From FEB-10 sp963710645 (GTDB lineage: Bacteria > Acidobacteriota > Thermoanaerobaculia > Thermoanaerobaculales > Sulfomarinibacteraceae): DNA of 64,000 nt. The DNA lies in assembly GCA_963710645.1 (NCBI GenBank), contig CAVQBD010000006.1:248001-312000 (forward strand), in the 5' to 3' direction. The notes below the pieces were generated by a model. That model ran no database searches and was not told the origin of the DNA. It was given only the letters and a program-made list of their open reading frames with translations. The translations under genes and the position numbers were made by a program. This document shows, piece after piece, positions 25,311 through 34,805 of this stretch; the stretch's first letter is position 1; each line of letters begins with the position of its first letter.

Positions 25311-27536
25311 ATGAGACAACGAGGAGCCCGTGCGGCGTCATGGCTGTGCTTCCTGTGGGTGGCGGTTGTTACCGGTGTGCCCGCAGCGGCGGACGAGAAC
25401 TGGCTCACGTTGGAGGACATCTTCGGGAGCGATCGGTACCACGACACCTCCCCGGCGTCGGTCATGTGGCTGCCGGACAGCAGTGGGTTCGTCTACCGCG
25501 ACACCAGGGACGGGGCCACAGGTTTGTACCGGTTCGAGGTGGCTTCCGGACAGGAACGTCGGGTTGCGGAATGGGGCCGTCGGATCGGCGAGCTCAAACA
25601 ACAGCGGCCCGGTTACCAATCGCCCGCCATGGATGACGTCAACACCCACGGAGGCCGAGGAGACGCTCCTGTGGTCAGCCCCGACGGTAGATTCTACCTG
25701 GCGGTCGCGGCGGGTGATCTGGTGGTGATGGATCTGGGAACGGGCAGGGCCCGATTCTTGACCAACGATACGGCCGTGGAGCGGTTTCCCGCCTTCAATC
25801 CCGACGGATCTCGGGTGGCCTTCGCTCGCGACGGCGACCTTTTTTGGGTCGACGTCAGAACCGGTGAAGAGCGACGGCTCACCGATCGAGGGGATCACAC
25901 CACACTGCTCAACGGGGTCACCGACTGGGTCTACGAGGAAGAGCTCGGGGTCGAGCGTTCCTTCTGGTGGTCGCCGGACGGGACGCGGATTCTCTATGTC
26001 CAGTACGACACCTCCGGGATTCCACCATTCCCTATCACCGATGAGATGGAGCTGATCCCACCGGTGGAGTGGCAACGGTATCCCAAGGCAGGAGGGGCCA
26101 ACTCGTCGGTTCGTCTGGGTGTGGTGTCGGCGGATGGCGGGCCTGACCGCTGGATTCCCACCGGCGTGGCGGATGGCTACATCGCCCGGGCCGGTTGGCT
26201 TCCCGACGGGTCAGCCGTCTGGTTCCAGGTTCTGAATCGGGACCAGACCCGGCTCGAGCTGCGGCAGGCGACCCCGGGAGAGGGGGTCTCGAGGGTGCTG
26301 GTGGCCGACGAAGCACCGGACTGGGTCAACGTCCGCGATGATCTGCTTTTCACCGACACAGGCAGCTTCGTGTGGTCGTCCGAGCGTGACGGCTGGCGGC
26401 ATCTTTATCTCTACGGCCCCGATGGCCGGCTGATCCGCCGGCTCACCCGTGGGGATTGGCAGGTGGAGAAGGCTTACGGCTTGGCTGACGGCGGTCAACG
26501 AGTCATTTTCAGAGCAAACGCCGAGGATCACCGGGAACGCCACATCTATGGTGTGGCCCTGGCGGGTGGCGAACCCTCGTTGTTGGTCGCGGATCCAGGG
26601 ACCCACGCGGCCTTCCTGTCACCCGATGGAAAGTACCTTGTCAACCGTTTCTCGAACCTCACCACCCCTCCCAGATTGGACCTGTATACCACCGGCGGTC
26701 GCAGGGTGGCCGCAGTGGACGACGGTGTGATCGCTGCACTGTCAGGGGTTGATTTCAGACCGCCCGAATTTTCATCGATCACCGCCGACAGCGGCGACAC
26801 CCTGTACACCTGGATGTTCCGTCCACCGGATTTTGATCCCACGAAAAAGTACCCGGCGCTGGTCTACGTCTACGGCGGGCCGGGAAACCAGATGGTGGTC
26901 AATTCGTGGGGGAGCACTCGATTTCTGTTCATGCAGTATTTGGCCCGCCGGGGGCTGGTGGTCTTCTGCCTCGACAACCGAGGATCGTGGGGCCGGGGTC
27001 ATTCATTCGAGGCCTGGATCCACCGGCGGCTCGGTGAGGTGGAGTTGATCGACCAGTTGGCCGGAGTGCGGTTCCTGAAGAGTCAGCCGTGGGTGGACGG
27101 CGATCGGGTCGGAGTCTACGGCGGGAGCTATGGCGGATTCATGACGCTGATGGCGATGAACAAGGCGTCCGAACACTTCAAGGCCGGCATTGCCTACGCC
27201 CCCGTCACCGATTGGCGGCTCTACGACTCCATCTATGCCGAACGGTATATGGACGCCCCTGCGGACAACCCCGAGGGGTACTGGAGGAGTTCGCCGGTCC
27301 ACTTCGCGGAGGGTCTCGATGGAGCGCTTTTGATTTGTCAGGGGACCATGGACAACAACGTTCATTACCAGAATACGGTGCAGATGGCGGAGCAGTACAT
27401 CGGAGCGGGCAAGCTCTTTGACCTCATGATCTACCCGCGGGTACGCCACGGGATCCGAGTCTCGGGCAGCCGTCTCCACTTCCACACCTTGAAGGCCGAT
27501 TTCCTCATCAGCAATCTGGTGGAAGGTGCATTCTGA
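25311..27536 (+). CDS. Dipeptidyl peptidase IV (S9 family prolyl peptidase)
   Basis: The 741-residue protein has a signal peptide (ASWLCFLWVAVVTGVPAAA), an N-terminal DPP-IV beta-propeller (about 60-480) and a C-terminal alpha/beta hydrolase domain (about 490-740). The DWVYEEELGVERSFWWSPDG segment carries the Glu pair that binds the substrate N-terminus in DPP IV. The nucleophile is in VYGGSYGGFMTLMA, the acid is expected in GTMDNNVHYQNT, and the histidine in YPRVRHGIRVSGS. It should release X-Pro dipeptides in the periplasm or outside the cell and fits a protein- or peptide-degrading lifestyle. The ATG at 25311 follows gaaggggaggg. Confidence 0.9.
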   Translation: MRQRGARAASWLCFLWVAVVTGVPAAADENWLTLEDIFGSDRYHDTSPASVMWLPDSSGFVYRDTRDGATGLYRFEVASGQERRVAEWGRRIGELKQQRPGYQSPAMDDVNTHGGRGDAPVVSPDGRFYLAVAAGDLVVMDLGTGRARFLTNDTAVERFPAFNPDGSRVAFARDGDLFWVDVRTGEERRLTDRGDHTTLLNGVTDWVYEEELGVERSFWWSPDGTRILYVQYDTSGIPPFPITDEMELIPPVEWQRYPKAGGANSSVRLGVVSADGGPDRWIPTGVADGYIARAGWLPDGSAVWFQVLNRDQTRLELRQATPGEGVSRVLVADEAPDWVNVRDDLLFTDTGSFVWSSERDGWRHLYLYGPDGRLIRRLTRGDWQVEKAYGLADGGQRVIFRANAEDHRERHIYGVALAGGEPSLLVADPGTHAAFLSPDGKYLVNRFSNLTTPPRLDLYTTGGRRVAAVDDGVIAALSGVDFRPPEFSSITADSGDTLYTWMFRPPDFDPTKKYPALVYVYGGPGNQMVVNSWGSTRFLFMQYLARRGLVVFCLDNRGSWGRGHSFEAWIHRRLGEVELIDQLAGVRFLKSQPWVDGDRVGVYGGSYGGFMTLMAMNKASEHFKAGIAYAPVTDWRLYDSIYAERYMDAPADNPEGYWRSSPVHFAEGLDGALLICQGTMDNNVHYQNTVQMAEQYIGAGKLFDLMIYPRVRHGIRVSGSRLHFHTLKADFLISNLVEGAF

Positions 27537-27565
27537 GAGGTTGAGGGTGTTCTGCGCACAGGTGG

Positions 27566-27593
27566 TTGACAGGGGGTTGTTTGAGTGTATGCT
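27566..27593 (+). promoter_or_regulatory. Candidate sigma-70-type promoter of the OmpA-like gene
   Basis: TTGACA (27566-27571) and TATGCT (27588-27593) are separated by 16 bp, upstream of the start at 27653. Confidence 0.5.
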
Positions 27594-27652
27594 CCGGCCG
27601 ATCTGGAAATTTGTCGATCTGAAATCCAGGGGACCCAGTGAGGAGAAAGCAG

Positions 27653-29044
27653 ATGAGTCATATGAAGTTGTCATTCATCGCGGCCGTTGCCACATTCGTT
27701 GCGTTGGCGAATATCGCCAATGCGACCGAATTGACCTTGAACGCAGTGCAATATCAGACGAACAGCGGAGTGAAGCTCGGATTTTCAGCCACCGCCAAGG
27801 CTCCGGCGGCCGAACTCGGGGCCAAGGTCAATCTGAAGGAGGGCGAAGCTCTGGTCGATCTGTCCTGGTCTGATCTCAAGCCCGCGTTGCTGTTCGGCGG
27901 AGATGTCAGCTGCTACGTGTTGTGGGCGGTCACACCGGGCGGATTTGCCAAAAACCTCGGTGAGATTCCCAGCGGCTCCCCCAAGGGCAGCGCACAGTAC
28001 AGCACCGGCCTCAAGAGTTTCGCGTTGATGGTGACCGCCGAAGTCTACACCCAGCAGTGGAAACCGTCGGGGCTCGCCATGTTCTTCAACAACGCGCCGG
28101 AGAAGAAGAAGATCGCCGCGACCTCCTTTGCGTATTCAGACTTCGGCCCCGATCCTGATCATGACCTGGCATCGATCCGCTCCGTGGCGTGGGACGATTC
28201 CCGTCCGGTGGAGCTTGTCCAGGCCGAGCGAGCCCTAGACTTCGCCGACAGCATCGATGCCGAAAAATACGCTCCCGGGATGGTCCAGGACGCCAGGCTG
28301 CTCTATGCCCAGGCCTCCAACCTTGTGACAAGCGCTCCCCGCAGGTCGGATGGCCTCGATTTTGCGCGTCGGTCGTTTGGTGTCTCGAGTAATGCGATTG
28401 GAAAGTCCGAACGCATGATCGAACAAGAACGCCTCGATGCGGAAATTTCCAGTCGAAGCGCCGAGATCGAAACCATGGAAGCGCGTGCCGCTGAGGCGGA
28501 GGCTTCGCTTCAGGGGGCGGCTGCCGAGCAGCAGCGGATGGAGTCCGCCATGTTGGCGCTGCGTACCGAACAGGCTGCTCTGACCGCAGCCATGGTGTCC
28601 ATGCGCGCCGAGAAGGAGGAACTCTCCGGGCGGTTGGTCGGCGCCTTGTCCCAGGTCGCCGAAACACAGAGCACCGCCCGTGGAACGATCGTCAACCTAC
28701 CCGACATCCTCTTCGACCTGAACGAATCGACGCTCAAATACGATGCGAAGCTGGTCATCGCCAAGCTGGCAGGCATCCTGCTCATCATGCAGGACCTCAA
28801 TCTGAGGATCGAGGGACACACTGACTCCACGGGGAGCTATGACTACAACATGAGACTGTCCGAAGCACGAGCGCGATCGGTGTTCGACTTTCTCGCGGCC
28901 CAGGGCATTGCACCCGGACGGATGACGGTGAAGGGATACGGTCCCGACCGACCGATCGCGGACAACTCCACCAACGAGGGCCGGAGCCGCAATCGAAGGG
29001 TCGAGATTGTCATTGCTGAGGGGACGGTCGCCGAAGCCCCATAG
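27653..29044 (+). CDS. OmpA-family peptidoglycan-associated outer-membrane protein
   Basis: The ATG at 27653 sits 8 bp after an aggag site and gives 463 residues. A signal peptide (KLSFIAAVATFVALANIANA) is followed by a beta-rich N-terminal domain (about 25-180) that I do not recognise. A helical/coiled-coil stretch (about 190-335, rich in E, A and R) follows, then an OmpA C-terminal domain (about 345-455). The peptidoglycan-binding motif is seen as LNLRIEGHTDSTGSYDYNMR with LSEARARSV, and the TVKGYGPDRPIADNSTNEGR segment. It should tether the outer membrane to the wall, with the coiled coil spanning the periplasm. Confidence 0.85.
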   Translation: MSHMKLSFIAAVATFVALANIANATELTLNAVQYQTNSGVKLGFSATAKAPAAELGAKVNLKEGEALVDLSWSDLKPALLFGGDVSCYVLWAVTPGGFAKNLGEIPSGSPKGSAQYSTGLKSFALMVTAEVYTQQWKPSGLAMFFNNAPEKKKIAATSFAYSDFGPDPDHDLASIRSVAWDDSRPVELVQAERALDFADSIDAEKYAPGMVQDARLLYAQASNLVTSAPRRSDGLDFARRSFGVSSNAIGKSERMIEQERLDAEISSRSAEIETMEARAAEAEASLQGAAAEQQRMESAMLALRTEQAALTAAMVSMRAEKEELSGRLVGALSQVAETQSTARGTIVNLPDILFDLNESTLKYDAKLVIAKLAGILLIMQDLNLRIEGHTDSTGSYDYNMRLSEARARSVFDFLAAQGIAPGRMTVKGYGPDRPIADNSTNEGRSRNRRVEIVIAEGTVAEAP

Positions 29045-29106
29045 TTCGTGGAACGATCCCCGGGTCGGCCCACAGGGGGTCAATTGTGGTGTGGGGGGCC
29101 GCGGAC

Positions 29107-29162
29107 CTTTCGAATTCCGAATTCGTCCTCTCGGCCCCCTGCTCCCCGCTCTCTGTCTCCCC
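29107..29162. repeat. Heptamer tract, mixed units
   Basis: A 7-nt phase starts with ttccgaa-like units and runs into tccccgc and tctctgt units up to 3 bp from the MsrA stop codon, between two convergent genes. Confidence 0.5.
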
Positions 29163-29164
29163 GG

Positions 29165-29767
29165 CTACGGCCCCCAGAGCTCCTCGAGCCGTTGGTCCCG
29201 ACCGCAGCTGAAACGGTAGTACTTGTAACGAATCGGGTTTTTCTTGTAGTAGTCCTGATGGTAGTCCTCGGCCGGATAGAAGGGACCGGCCTGGGTGATC
29301 TCGGTGACGATAGGCCCCTGAAACGGTTTGGTCTGTTCGAGCCGCTGTCTGGATTCCTCCGCGGCAGCTCGCTGCGAATCATCGTGGTAGAAGATGCCGC
29401 TGCGATACTGCGAGCCGCGGTCGCAGAACTGTCGGTCCGCCACGGTGGGGTCGATGTTCCGCCAAAAGACGTCAAGCAGTTGTTCGTAGTTCACCCGCGT
29501 CGGGTCGTAGACGATCTGGATCGCCTCGGTGTGGCCGGTTCCGCCGGCCGAGACCTCTTTGTAGGTGGGACTGACGGTCTTCCCCCCGGTATAGCCCGAG
29601 GTGGTGGACAGCACCCCGTCGAGCTTATCGAACGGAGGTTCCATGCACCAGAAACAGCCACCGGCAAAGGTAGCGATGGCCCGGTCCCCGGCCGGGTCGG
29701 CAGCCACTGACGGCATACAAACCAGCAGGGCCCACAGGCCGAAAAGTACCCGAGTCGAGATCCTCAT
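29165..29767 (-). CDS. msrA: Exported peptide methionine sulfoxide reductase A
   Basis: The ATG at 29767 follows GGAGG on the minus strand and gives 200 residues. It has a signal peptide (LFGLWALLVCMPSVAA), so repair of methionine sulfoxide is expected in the periplasm. The catalytic motif GGCFWCMEPPF, the GYTGG segment, GHTEAIQIVYDP and the C-terminal YYKKNPIRYKYYRFSCGRD are typical MsrA features. The active site has Cys, not Sec, in contrast to the peroxiredoxin at 61240-62001. A C-terminal cysteine (FSCGRD) may act as resolving residue. It is divergent from the propeller gene. Confidence 0.95.
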   Translation of the reverse strand: MRISTRVLFGLWALLVCMPSVAADPAGDRAIATFAGGCFWCMEPPFDKLDGVLSTTSGYTGGKTVSPTYKEVSAGGTGHTEAIQIVYDPTRVNYEQLLDVFWRNIDPTVADRQFCDRGSQYRSGIFYHDDSQRAAAEESRQRLEQTKPFQGPIVTEITQAGPFYPAEDYHQDYYKKNPIRYKYYRFSCGRDQRLEELWGP

Positions 29768-30008
29768 GGTCACCTCCAAGAAACAGTAGTGTTCGTTGCG
29801 GCGAGCGGTTACATCAACCAAACGGGTCGTTGGGTTCTTCCGGGTATTTGACCTCAGCTGTCCAGCCCTGTTTCGATCCTGAGGTCCGAGTTTCAGGCGG
29901 ATCTTAGATTGTCGCGTCTGTGGTATCTTGAATACATTAACGATCGCAGATCCGGTGATATACAAGATACTGCGGATCAAAGTCGGATGTGGCACGAGGA
30001 GGGGGACC

Positions 30009-31025
30009 ATGGTCAGAATTGAAAAATGCGCGATGTTATTGGTATTCGTCATCGTGCTGTCGCTTGCCTTGCCGGCGGCAGCGCAGGACAGCATCATTGC
30101 CGCGGAGGAAGCGGGGGTCGACTTTGGAACCCCAGCCGGCGAGCCGCCGCCCATTGGTGATCACAGTTTCAGTCCCAGCCCGGCCCTGCCCGACTTTTTG
30201 TTGATTCCCGAGTCCACCAACAAGCGGGTGATGGCCTTTGATCCGGCGAACGGGAACCTGGTGGACGCCGACTTCATCCCGGCGGATGACGTCAATCTGA
30301 GTACGCCGGTCTGCGCCATTCTCAGTTTCACCAATGACAGTATTCTGGTGGCCGATCAACTGGAAGATGTGGTGCAGGAGTACGATCTCGAAGGTAACTA
30401 CATCGGCGTATTCGCGCCAGCTGGCGGAGTGAACACCGCCATCCTCGACAACATCAGAGGCATCAGCCTGCGCGCCAACGGCAATCTGCTGGTCACCGTC
30501 GGAGGTGGCGCCAACGACGACGCTGTGGCCGAGTTCGACACCGACGGCAATTACCTGGGGAACTTTGTCACCAACGGTTCCGGTGGGCTGGACAGTCCAT
30601 TCGACGTCACCCTCATCGGCAACTGGATGGTGGGCGGCATCACCAGCGACGCCGTCCACATGTTCGACGCCACGGGAGCCTACCTGTCGGATCTCACTGC
30701 CATCGACACCTTCCCAGAGCAGGTGGCCGAGGCCGCCAACGGGAACATCCTGGTGGCCAATTTCAGCGGGAGCGAAGAGGGCGTGGTCGAGTACCTGACC
30801 GATGGAACCCTGGTTGGTATTTACAACCCGGCCTCCCTCGGCGGATATCGCGGAGTCTATGAGTTGCCCAACGGGAACCTCCTCACCACCAACGGTGACG
30901 GCGTCCATGAGATCGACCGGAGCGGCAATTTGGTGGAAACCAAGGTGTCGGGGGTCGGCGCGCGGTTCATCGAGTTGATCACCGGCGCTGTGCCGGTGGA
31001 ACTTCTCGCCATAACCGTCGAGTAG
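30009..31025 (+). CDS. Secreted beta-propeller protein of unknown function
   Basis: The ATG at 30009 follows aggaggggg and gives 338 residues. A signal peptide (MLLVFVIVLSLALPAAA) is followed by about six blades of a PQQ/NHL-type propeller, each with a hydrophobic strand and a turn such as DLEGNYIGVF, DTDGNYLGNF, DATGAYLSDL and LTDGTLVGIY. No catalytic residue is obvious. The C-terminus ends PVELLAITVE, a short tag similar to endings of other exported proteins in related bacteria (inference from memory). It may bind ligand or partner proteins at the surface. Confidence 0.65.
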   Translation: MVRIEKCAMLLVFVIVLSLALPAAAQDSIIAAEEAGVDFGTPAGEPPPIGDHSFSPSPALPDFLLIPESTNKRVMAFDPANGNLVDADFIPADDVNLSTPVCAILSFTNDSILVADQLEDVVQEYDLEGNYIGVFAPAGGVNTAILDNIRGISLRANGNLLVTVGGGANDDAVAEFDTDGNYLGNFVTNGSGGLDSPFDVTLIGNWMVGGITSDAVHMFDATGAYLSDLTAIDTFPEQVAEAANGNILVANFSGSEEGVVEYLTDGTLVGIYNPASLGGYRGVYELPNGNLLTTNGDGVHEIDRSGNLVETKVSGVGARFIELITGAVPVELLAITVE

Positions 31026-31059
31026 AGAACTCGAGGATCACCATCCGGCCTGGGGACCC

Positions 31060-31542
31060 TCAGTCGAGAAGTCCATCGTGAGGGCCAGTCTCGCCCTCGG
31101 TCGAGCAACCCTCGACGTATCTCGCGAGCACGGCGATCCAGCCCGTCTCGTAGCCTTCTCGGGCTTCGACTGCCCTATCCCCGAGAGCCTCCCATCCACG
31201 CTGGCCGAGCTCAACGAGGGTTCCCCGCCCCTGTGGGGTGAACCGCAGCTCGATCTCCTGAGCGGTTTCCACCGCGCGGCCCGGATGCCAACTGAAGACG
31301 ACCGCGTTCGGTGGGTCCCAGATCGTGACCGCCCCCCAGAGGTGGATTGACCCATCGTCATGGGTCTCGAAAATCCGACCGCCTTCGGCACCTTCGAACA
31401 CACACCCGGTGACCCGTTCGCTGTCAATGGAGTGCGTTGCCAGGGGCCACCAGGTGTCCATGGTCTCGGTGAAGATCCGGAATGCCTCCGGCGGAGGTAG
31501 GGCGATCTCCAAAGCCTTCCGGACAGGTGGCAACGCATTCAT
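31060..31542 (-). CDS. SRPBCC/AHSA1-type domain protein
   Basis: Starting at ATG 31542, two bases after the stop of the MscS gene, this 160-residue protein begins VRKALEIALPPPEAFRIFTE. It continues with WWPLATHSI, WGAVTIWDPPNAVVFSWHPG and ELRFTPQGRGTLVELGQRGW, the pattern of AHSA1-like SRPBCC proteins (activator of Hsp90 ATPase homologues). These bind hydrophobic ligands in a helix-grip fold. No signal peptide is present. It is clearly cotranscribed with the upstream MscS channel, but no mechanism links the two. Confidence 0.75.
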   Translation of the reverse strand: MNALPPVRKALEIALPPPEAFRIFTETMDTWWPLATHSIDSERVTGCVFEGAEGGRIFETHDDGSIHLWGAVTIWDPPNAVVFSWHPGRAVETAQEIELRFTPQGRGTLVELGQRGWEALGDRAVEAREGYETGWIAVLARYVEGCSTEGETGPHDGLLD

Positions 31543-31544
31543 CA

Positions 31545-32861
31545 CTAGGTGTCCTTGGTCCCGCCAAGCCCCGGAATCAACTTCTCCAGAGGATGGATCC
31601 GGATGGCCGGGGTCTTGTAGTCCTTTGGCAGGGCATCGTCCGGAACCGCCATCCGGTTGCCGTCTCTGAGAGCCGAGTAGTTGGGCGACATGATCTCCAC
31701 ACCGGCGTCGGCGAAGGCGTCTTGGATGTTGGCGTGGAGCTCCGAGTAGATGCCCATCATCTTGTTCGGAGTGTTGGTGTAGCCGTTGATCTGGTAGCTG
31801 ACGTAGAAATCGTCGAGCGAGGTCTGGCGAACGAATGGCTCCGGATTCTCCTCGATGCGTTCCGTCGCGCGTGCCGCGCTGAGCAGCAGTTCGTGGACCT
31901 GTCGCCACGGCACGTCGTAGCCGATGGTGACCGTGGTGTGAAGGATGACACCCCGGGCCTTGGCCAGCTCCGAGTAATTGATGATGTGGTCGCTCAACAC
32001 CATGGCATTGGGGACCGACACGATGACGTTTTTCGGCGTCATGATCTTGGTGACGAAGGTCGTCCGCTTGATGACCGTTCCCTCGGTGTCGGCGATTCGC
32101 ACCCAGTCGCCCGGCTGGAAGGCGCGCATATAGGTGCTGACCGTGCCGGCAACGATGTTGGCGACCACGCCCGTGGAACCGAGGGAGACCAGGGCACCCA
32201 GGAAGATGGAGACGCCCCGAAACGCCGGCGACGACGCGCCCGGCAGCAGCGGGATGACGGCAACTGCCGCCAGAGCAATCAGCAAGAATCGGACGATTCT
32301 GAAGGTCGGATCCGCCCATTCCGGGTAAAACTTCCGGATCTTGATTCGTTCGCTTTGAATGCCGTTGAAGACCAGGCTCGCCAGTCGGATCAGATAGTAG
32401 GCGACGACCATTATGAGAGCGATCTGGAAAAGGCTGGGGATGTAATTGAGGACCCCCCGTGCCGCGGCGCGGAGCACCCCCAGGATGTATGCCACCACCG
32501 ACACAGCGATGTGCTCGGTTACCGGGAACAGAGCCACCACAATGGTGAGGTAGACAAAAACCAGCAGCGCGGTGACGAGAACGGAAAGGGCGCGCAGAAG
32601 GCCGGTGAGCAACGTGGCGATCTCCTGGGCCGAGAGGAGCTCTTGTTCCTGGAACTGGATGGCGTGGATGCCGGTTCCCTTCCAGGCGTCGAATCGGCCC
32701 GCGATCCTGGCGACGATGGACTTTTTGATCCGCAGAACCACCAGTAGGAGTACGGTGGCAACCACCGCGGCAATCACCGACACCACCACCCCCGAAATGG
32801 CCTCCAGGCCCATGCCCTTCAACCAGGCGGCAATGGAATCACGAATTTCGGAAAACGACAT
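31545..32861 (-). CDS. MscS family small-conductance mechanosensitive channel
   Basis: The 438-residue protein has about five predicted helices in its first 240 residues. A pore helix rich in G and A follows (FLGALVSLGSTGVVANIVAG), then the MscS beta domain (QPGDWVRIADTEGTVIKRTT, VTKIMTPKNVIVSVPNAMVL) and the alpha/beta C-terminal domain. Such channels release solutes on hypo-osmotic shock. It is longer than the E. coli protein because of extra N-terminal helices. It forms an operon with the AHSA1-like gene. A second MscS gene lies at 37856-38929. Confidence 0.9.
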   Translation of the reverse strand: MSFSEIRDSIAAWLKGMGLEAISGVVVSVIAAVVATVLLLVVLRIKKSIVARIAGRFDAWKGTGIHAIQFQEQELLSAQEIATLLTGLLRALSVLVTALLVFVYLTIVVALFPVTEHIAVSVVAYILGVLRAAARGVLNYIPSLFQIALIMVVAYYLIRLASLVFNGIQSERIKIRKFYPEWADPTFRIVRFLLIALAAVAVIPLLPGASSPAFRGVSIFLGALVSLGSTGVVANIVAGTVSTYMRAFQPGDWVRIADTEGTVIKRTTFVTKIMTPKNVIVSVPNAMVLSDHIINYSELAKARGVILHTTVTIGYDVPWRQVHELLLSAARATERIEENPEPFVRQTSLDDFYVSYQINGYTNTPNKMMGIYSELHANIQDAFADAGVEIMSPNYSALRDGNRMAVPDDALPKDYKTPAIRIHPLEKLIPGLGGTKDT

Positions 32862-32980
32862 CGACCGCGGCTCCTGATTCTTTTTTGCGTTCCAATGAAG
32901 CTAGTGGGACGGCAGGCGGGTGTCAAGGCCGGAAGTCTGCTGGACCCTGGACCGGCAAACGCTTGCCCTCGCGCGGTGCT

Positions 32981-33670
32981 TCAGTCGTAGTCGTGCCCCA
33001 CCGCCTCGGTAATGAACCGCACGAGATCCGAGCCCGATCGACAGGTGTCGGTGTAGCGTTCGAGAAAACCCGGCGATGTGGCCTGTTTTTGGGTGAAGCT
33101 GCGTGAGCAGATGAAGTCCTTGCGCTTGAGATCCTCGATGAGCGGATGGTCGGGGTCGAAGCCGCGCGGCGGTCGCTTCAGGCTGTCCCCTTCGAGGGTC
33201 AGACCTTTCGCCTTCGTCCCCGCGACGACTTCGGTCCAGAGCTCAGGATGTTCCACGATGGCCGTACGGATGTCGGCCAGGGCAGGACCCGGTGGGTGCC
33301 AGAGCCCTGCGCCCGCGAAAATGCTCTCAGGGGAGAGGTGGAGATAGAAGCACGGAGTGTGGGCGTCCTTTCCTTCCTGGTGGCGAAACTGGGCCGCGGC
33401 ATGGGTCTTGTACGGCTTCTTGTCCTTGGAGAAACGGACATCGCGGTAGATCCGAAACATGGAACCACCAGATGCACGCGGATCGGCTACGAAGCGCGGG
33501 CTGATGTCCGACAGTGGCCCGGCGAAGTCCGAAATAAATCGAAGGAGAGGCTCCTGGACTTCGCGCCGGTAGCGGTCTTTGTTGGTTTGAAACCAATCCC
33601 GGTTGTTGTTTGCCTCCAGATCGGTCAAATACTGGAAAAGCTCGGCGCCGAAATGGGCATTGCGCGCCAT
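32981..33670 (-). CDS. DUF2461 family protein
   Basis: The 229-residue protein has the full length of the DUF2461 (TIGR02453) family. The N-terminus reads LFQYLTDLEANNNRDWFQTN, and further hallmarks are MFRIYRDVRFSKDKKPYKTH and PCFYLHLSPESIFAGAGLW. The C-terminus RGFDPDHPLIEDLKRKDFIC is also family-like. The function of the family is not known; the Arg/Lys-rich 'RIYRDVRFSKDKxPYK' patch suggests binding of a phosphate or nucleic acid (inference). It is cytosolic and appears monocistronic. Confidence 0.85.
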   Translation of the reverse strand: MARNAHFGAELFQYLTDLEANNNRDWFQTNKDRYRREVQEPLLRFISDFAGPLSDISPRFVADPRASGGSMFRIYRDVRFSKDKKPYKTHAAAQFRHQEGKDAHTPCFYLHLSPESIFAGAGLWHPPGPALADIRTAIVEHPELWTEVVAGTKAKGLTLEGDSLKRPPRGFDPDHPLIEDLKRKDFICSRSFTQKQATSPGFLERYTDTCRSGSDLVRFITEAVGHDYD

Positions 33671-33735
33671 GGTGTTCCTCCTTCTATCGGGCGTCGTTGC
33701 ACGGGAGCCGCTGAGCAGTCGCCTCAGTCCTCCAT

Positions 33736-34203
33736 CTACGCTCCGTATAGATCAAACACCTTGGGGGCCGCCAACAATCCGAGACACACCAGAATCACCA
33801 GACTCGGACTGGCCATCCCGCCGGGAATCGAGAATACGGGAGCCGCCGAGCGGAGACCGCCGAACCATGACATCAGCTCTGGCAGGATCCCGCGCAGCAG
33901 CATGAGGGTCACCAGGGCCCCGGCGACCACCGACACTCTCTGGACCAGGGTGATGGCGCTGGTGGCTCGTTGGGACTGGATTTCCCGCTGTTTCAGATTC
34001 GCTCGCCACCACAGGTACTCGGGGTCTGGAAGGGGGCCCGCGGTCCCGAGTTCTTTGGCGCCCCTGTTCATGAAGCCGGCGACCAAGACGATTTCAACAC
34101 AATCCGGACACGCCATGGCATGGATCCGGAGTTCGTCGGAGATCGTTCCGGTGGTCACTGCGGCCAACACCTCGGACTCGCGGTGGCAGGCGGTGTCGGT
34201 CAT
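33736..34203 (-). CDS. Zinc-finger anti-sigma-like membrane protein
   Basis: The ATG at 34203 overlaps the sigma-factor stop codon by 4 bp (ATGA). The 155-residue protein carries RIHAMACPDC near residue 28, an HxxxCxxC pattern as in zinc-binding anti-sigma domains. A hydrophobic segment VVAGALVTLMLLRGI (about 95-110) and another near the C-terminus (LVILVCLGLLAAPKVF) anchor it in the membrane. The 4-bp overlap with an ECF sigma gene supports the anti-sigma role. The domain is compact compared with typical members. Confidence 0.7.
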   Translation of the reverse strand: MTDTACHRESEVLAAVTTGTISDELRIHAMACPDCVEIVLVAGFMNRGAKELGTAGPLPDPEYLWWRANLKQREIQSQRATSAITLVQRVSVVAGALVTLMLLRGILPELMSWFGGLRSAAPVFSIPGGMASPSLVILVCLGLLAAPKVFDLYGA

Positions 34204-34790
34204 GGTGCCAGTCCTTTCGATTTCATGACTCCGGCCATCCTCTTGCGAGCCCGGAAGAGAAGCGGACGAATACTGTCGGTCTTCAGGCCGAGCGCCTTTG
34301 CCATCTCCTTGTGGCTCATTCCTTCCACATAGGCGAGCCACAACAACTCGCGTTCACGGGGTTTGAGTTCCCTGAGAGACTGAACCAGATCGGATCGTGC
34401 CGCAATTCGGTCGCCGTGGTCGTCGTCTCCGGTAGGCATCTCCGGAATCTCTGTGGTCTCCGGCCGACGACGACGATAGTGGTCCTTGAGGAGGTTGGTC
34501 GCGATGCGGAAGAGGTAGTTCCGGCGGTGGTCCTCATCGTTGGCCTGGAACTGGGACCGAATGAGCCTGAAGTAAGCTTCCTGGAGCAGGTCGTCGGCCA
34601 GGCTGGGGTTGCCGCAGGCTCCGATCAAATAGGCGCGTAGTGGGCGCGCGGTCTTGTCGTAGAACAGCCGAAAGCTCTGGTCATCCATGGTTGACGTGCG
34701 CTCGATGAGCGCTGCCATGGGGCCGGGTGCCAGCGTGGCCGCGAGCGCAGCCCCACCGGTGTTGGTCGAGGTCCAGTCCATGAGAATCAC
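34200..34790 (-). CDS. ECF-type RNA polymerase sigma factor
   Basis: The protein has up to 196 residues; the start is uncertain (GTG 34790, ATG 34781, 34718 or 34688), and the conserved part begins at MDDQSFRLFYDK. The sigma-2 region contains LADDLLQEAYFRLIR and YLFRIATNLLKDHYRR; the sigma-4 helix-turn-helix is LKPRERELLWLAYVEGMSHK followed by EMAKALGL. These are the ECF group hallmarks. It likely directs a small regulon, perhaps including its own operon (35252 down to 33736), and would be held inactive by the downstream zinc-finger protein. Confidence 0.85.
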   Translation of the reverse strand: MILMDWTSTNTGGAALAATLAPGPMAALIERTSTMDDQSFRLFYDKTARPLRAYLIGACGNPSLADDLLQEAYFRLIRSQFQANDEDHRRNYLFRIATNLLKDHYRRRRPETTEIPEMPTGDDDHGDRIAARSDLVQSLRELKPRERELLWLAYVEGMSHKEMAKALGLKTDSIRPLLFRARKRMAGVMKSKGLAP

Positions 34791-34805
34791 CGACGCACAC
34801 CCCTG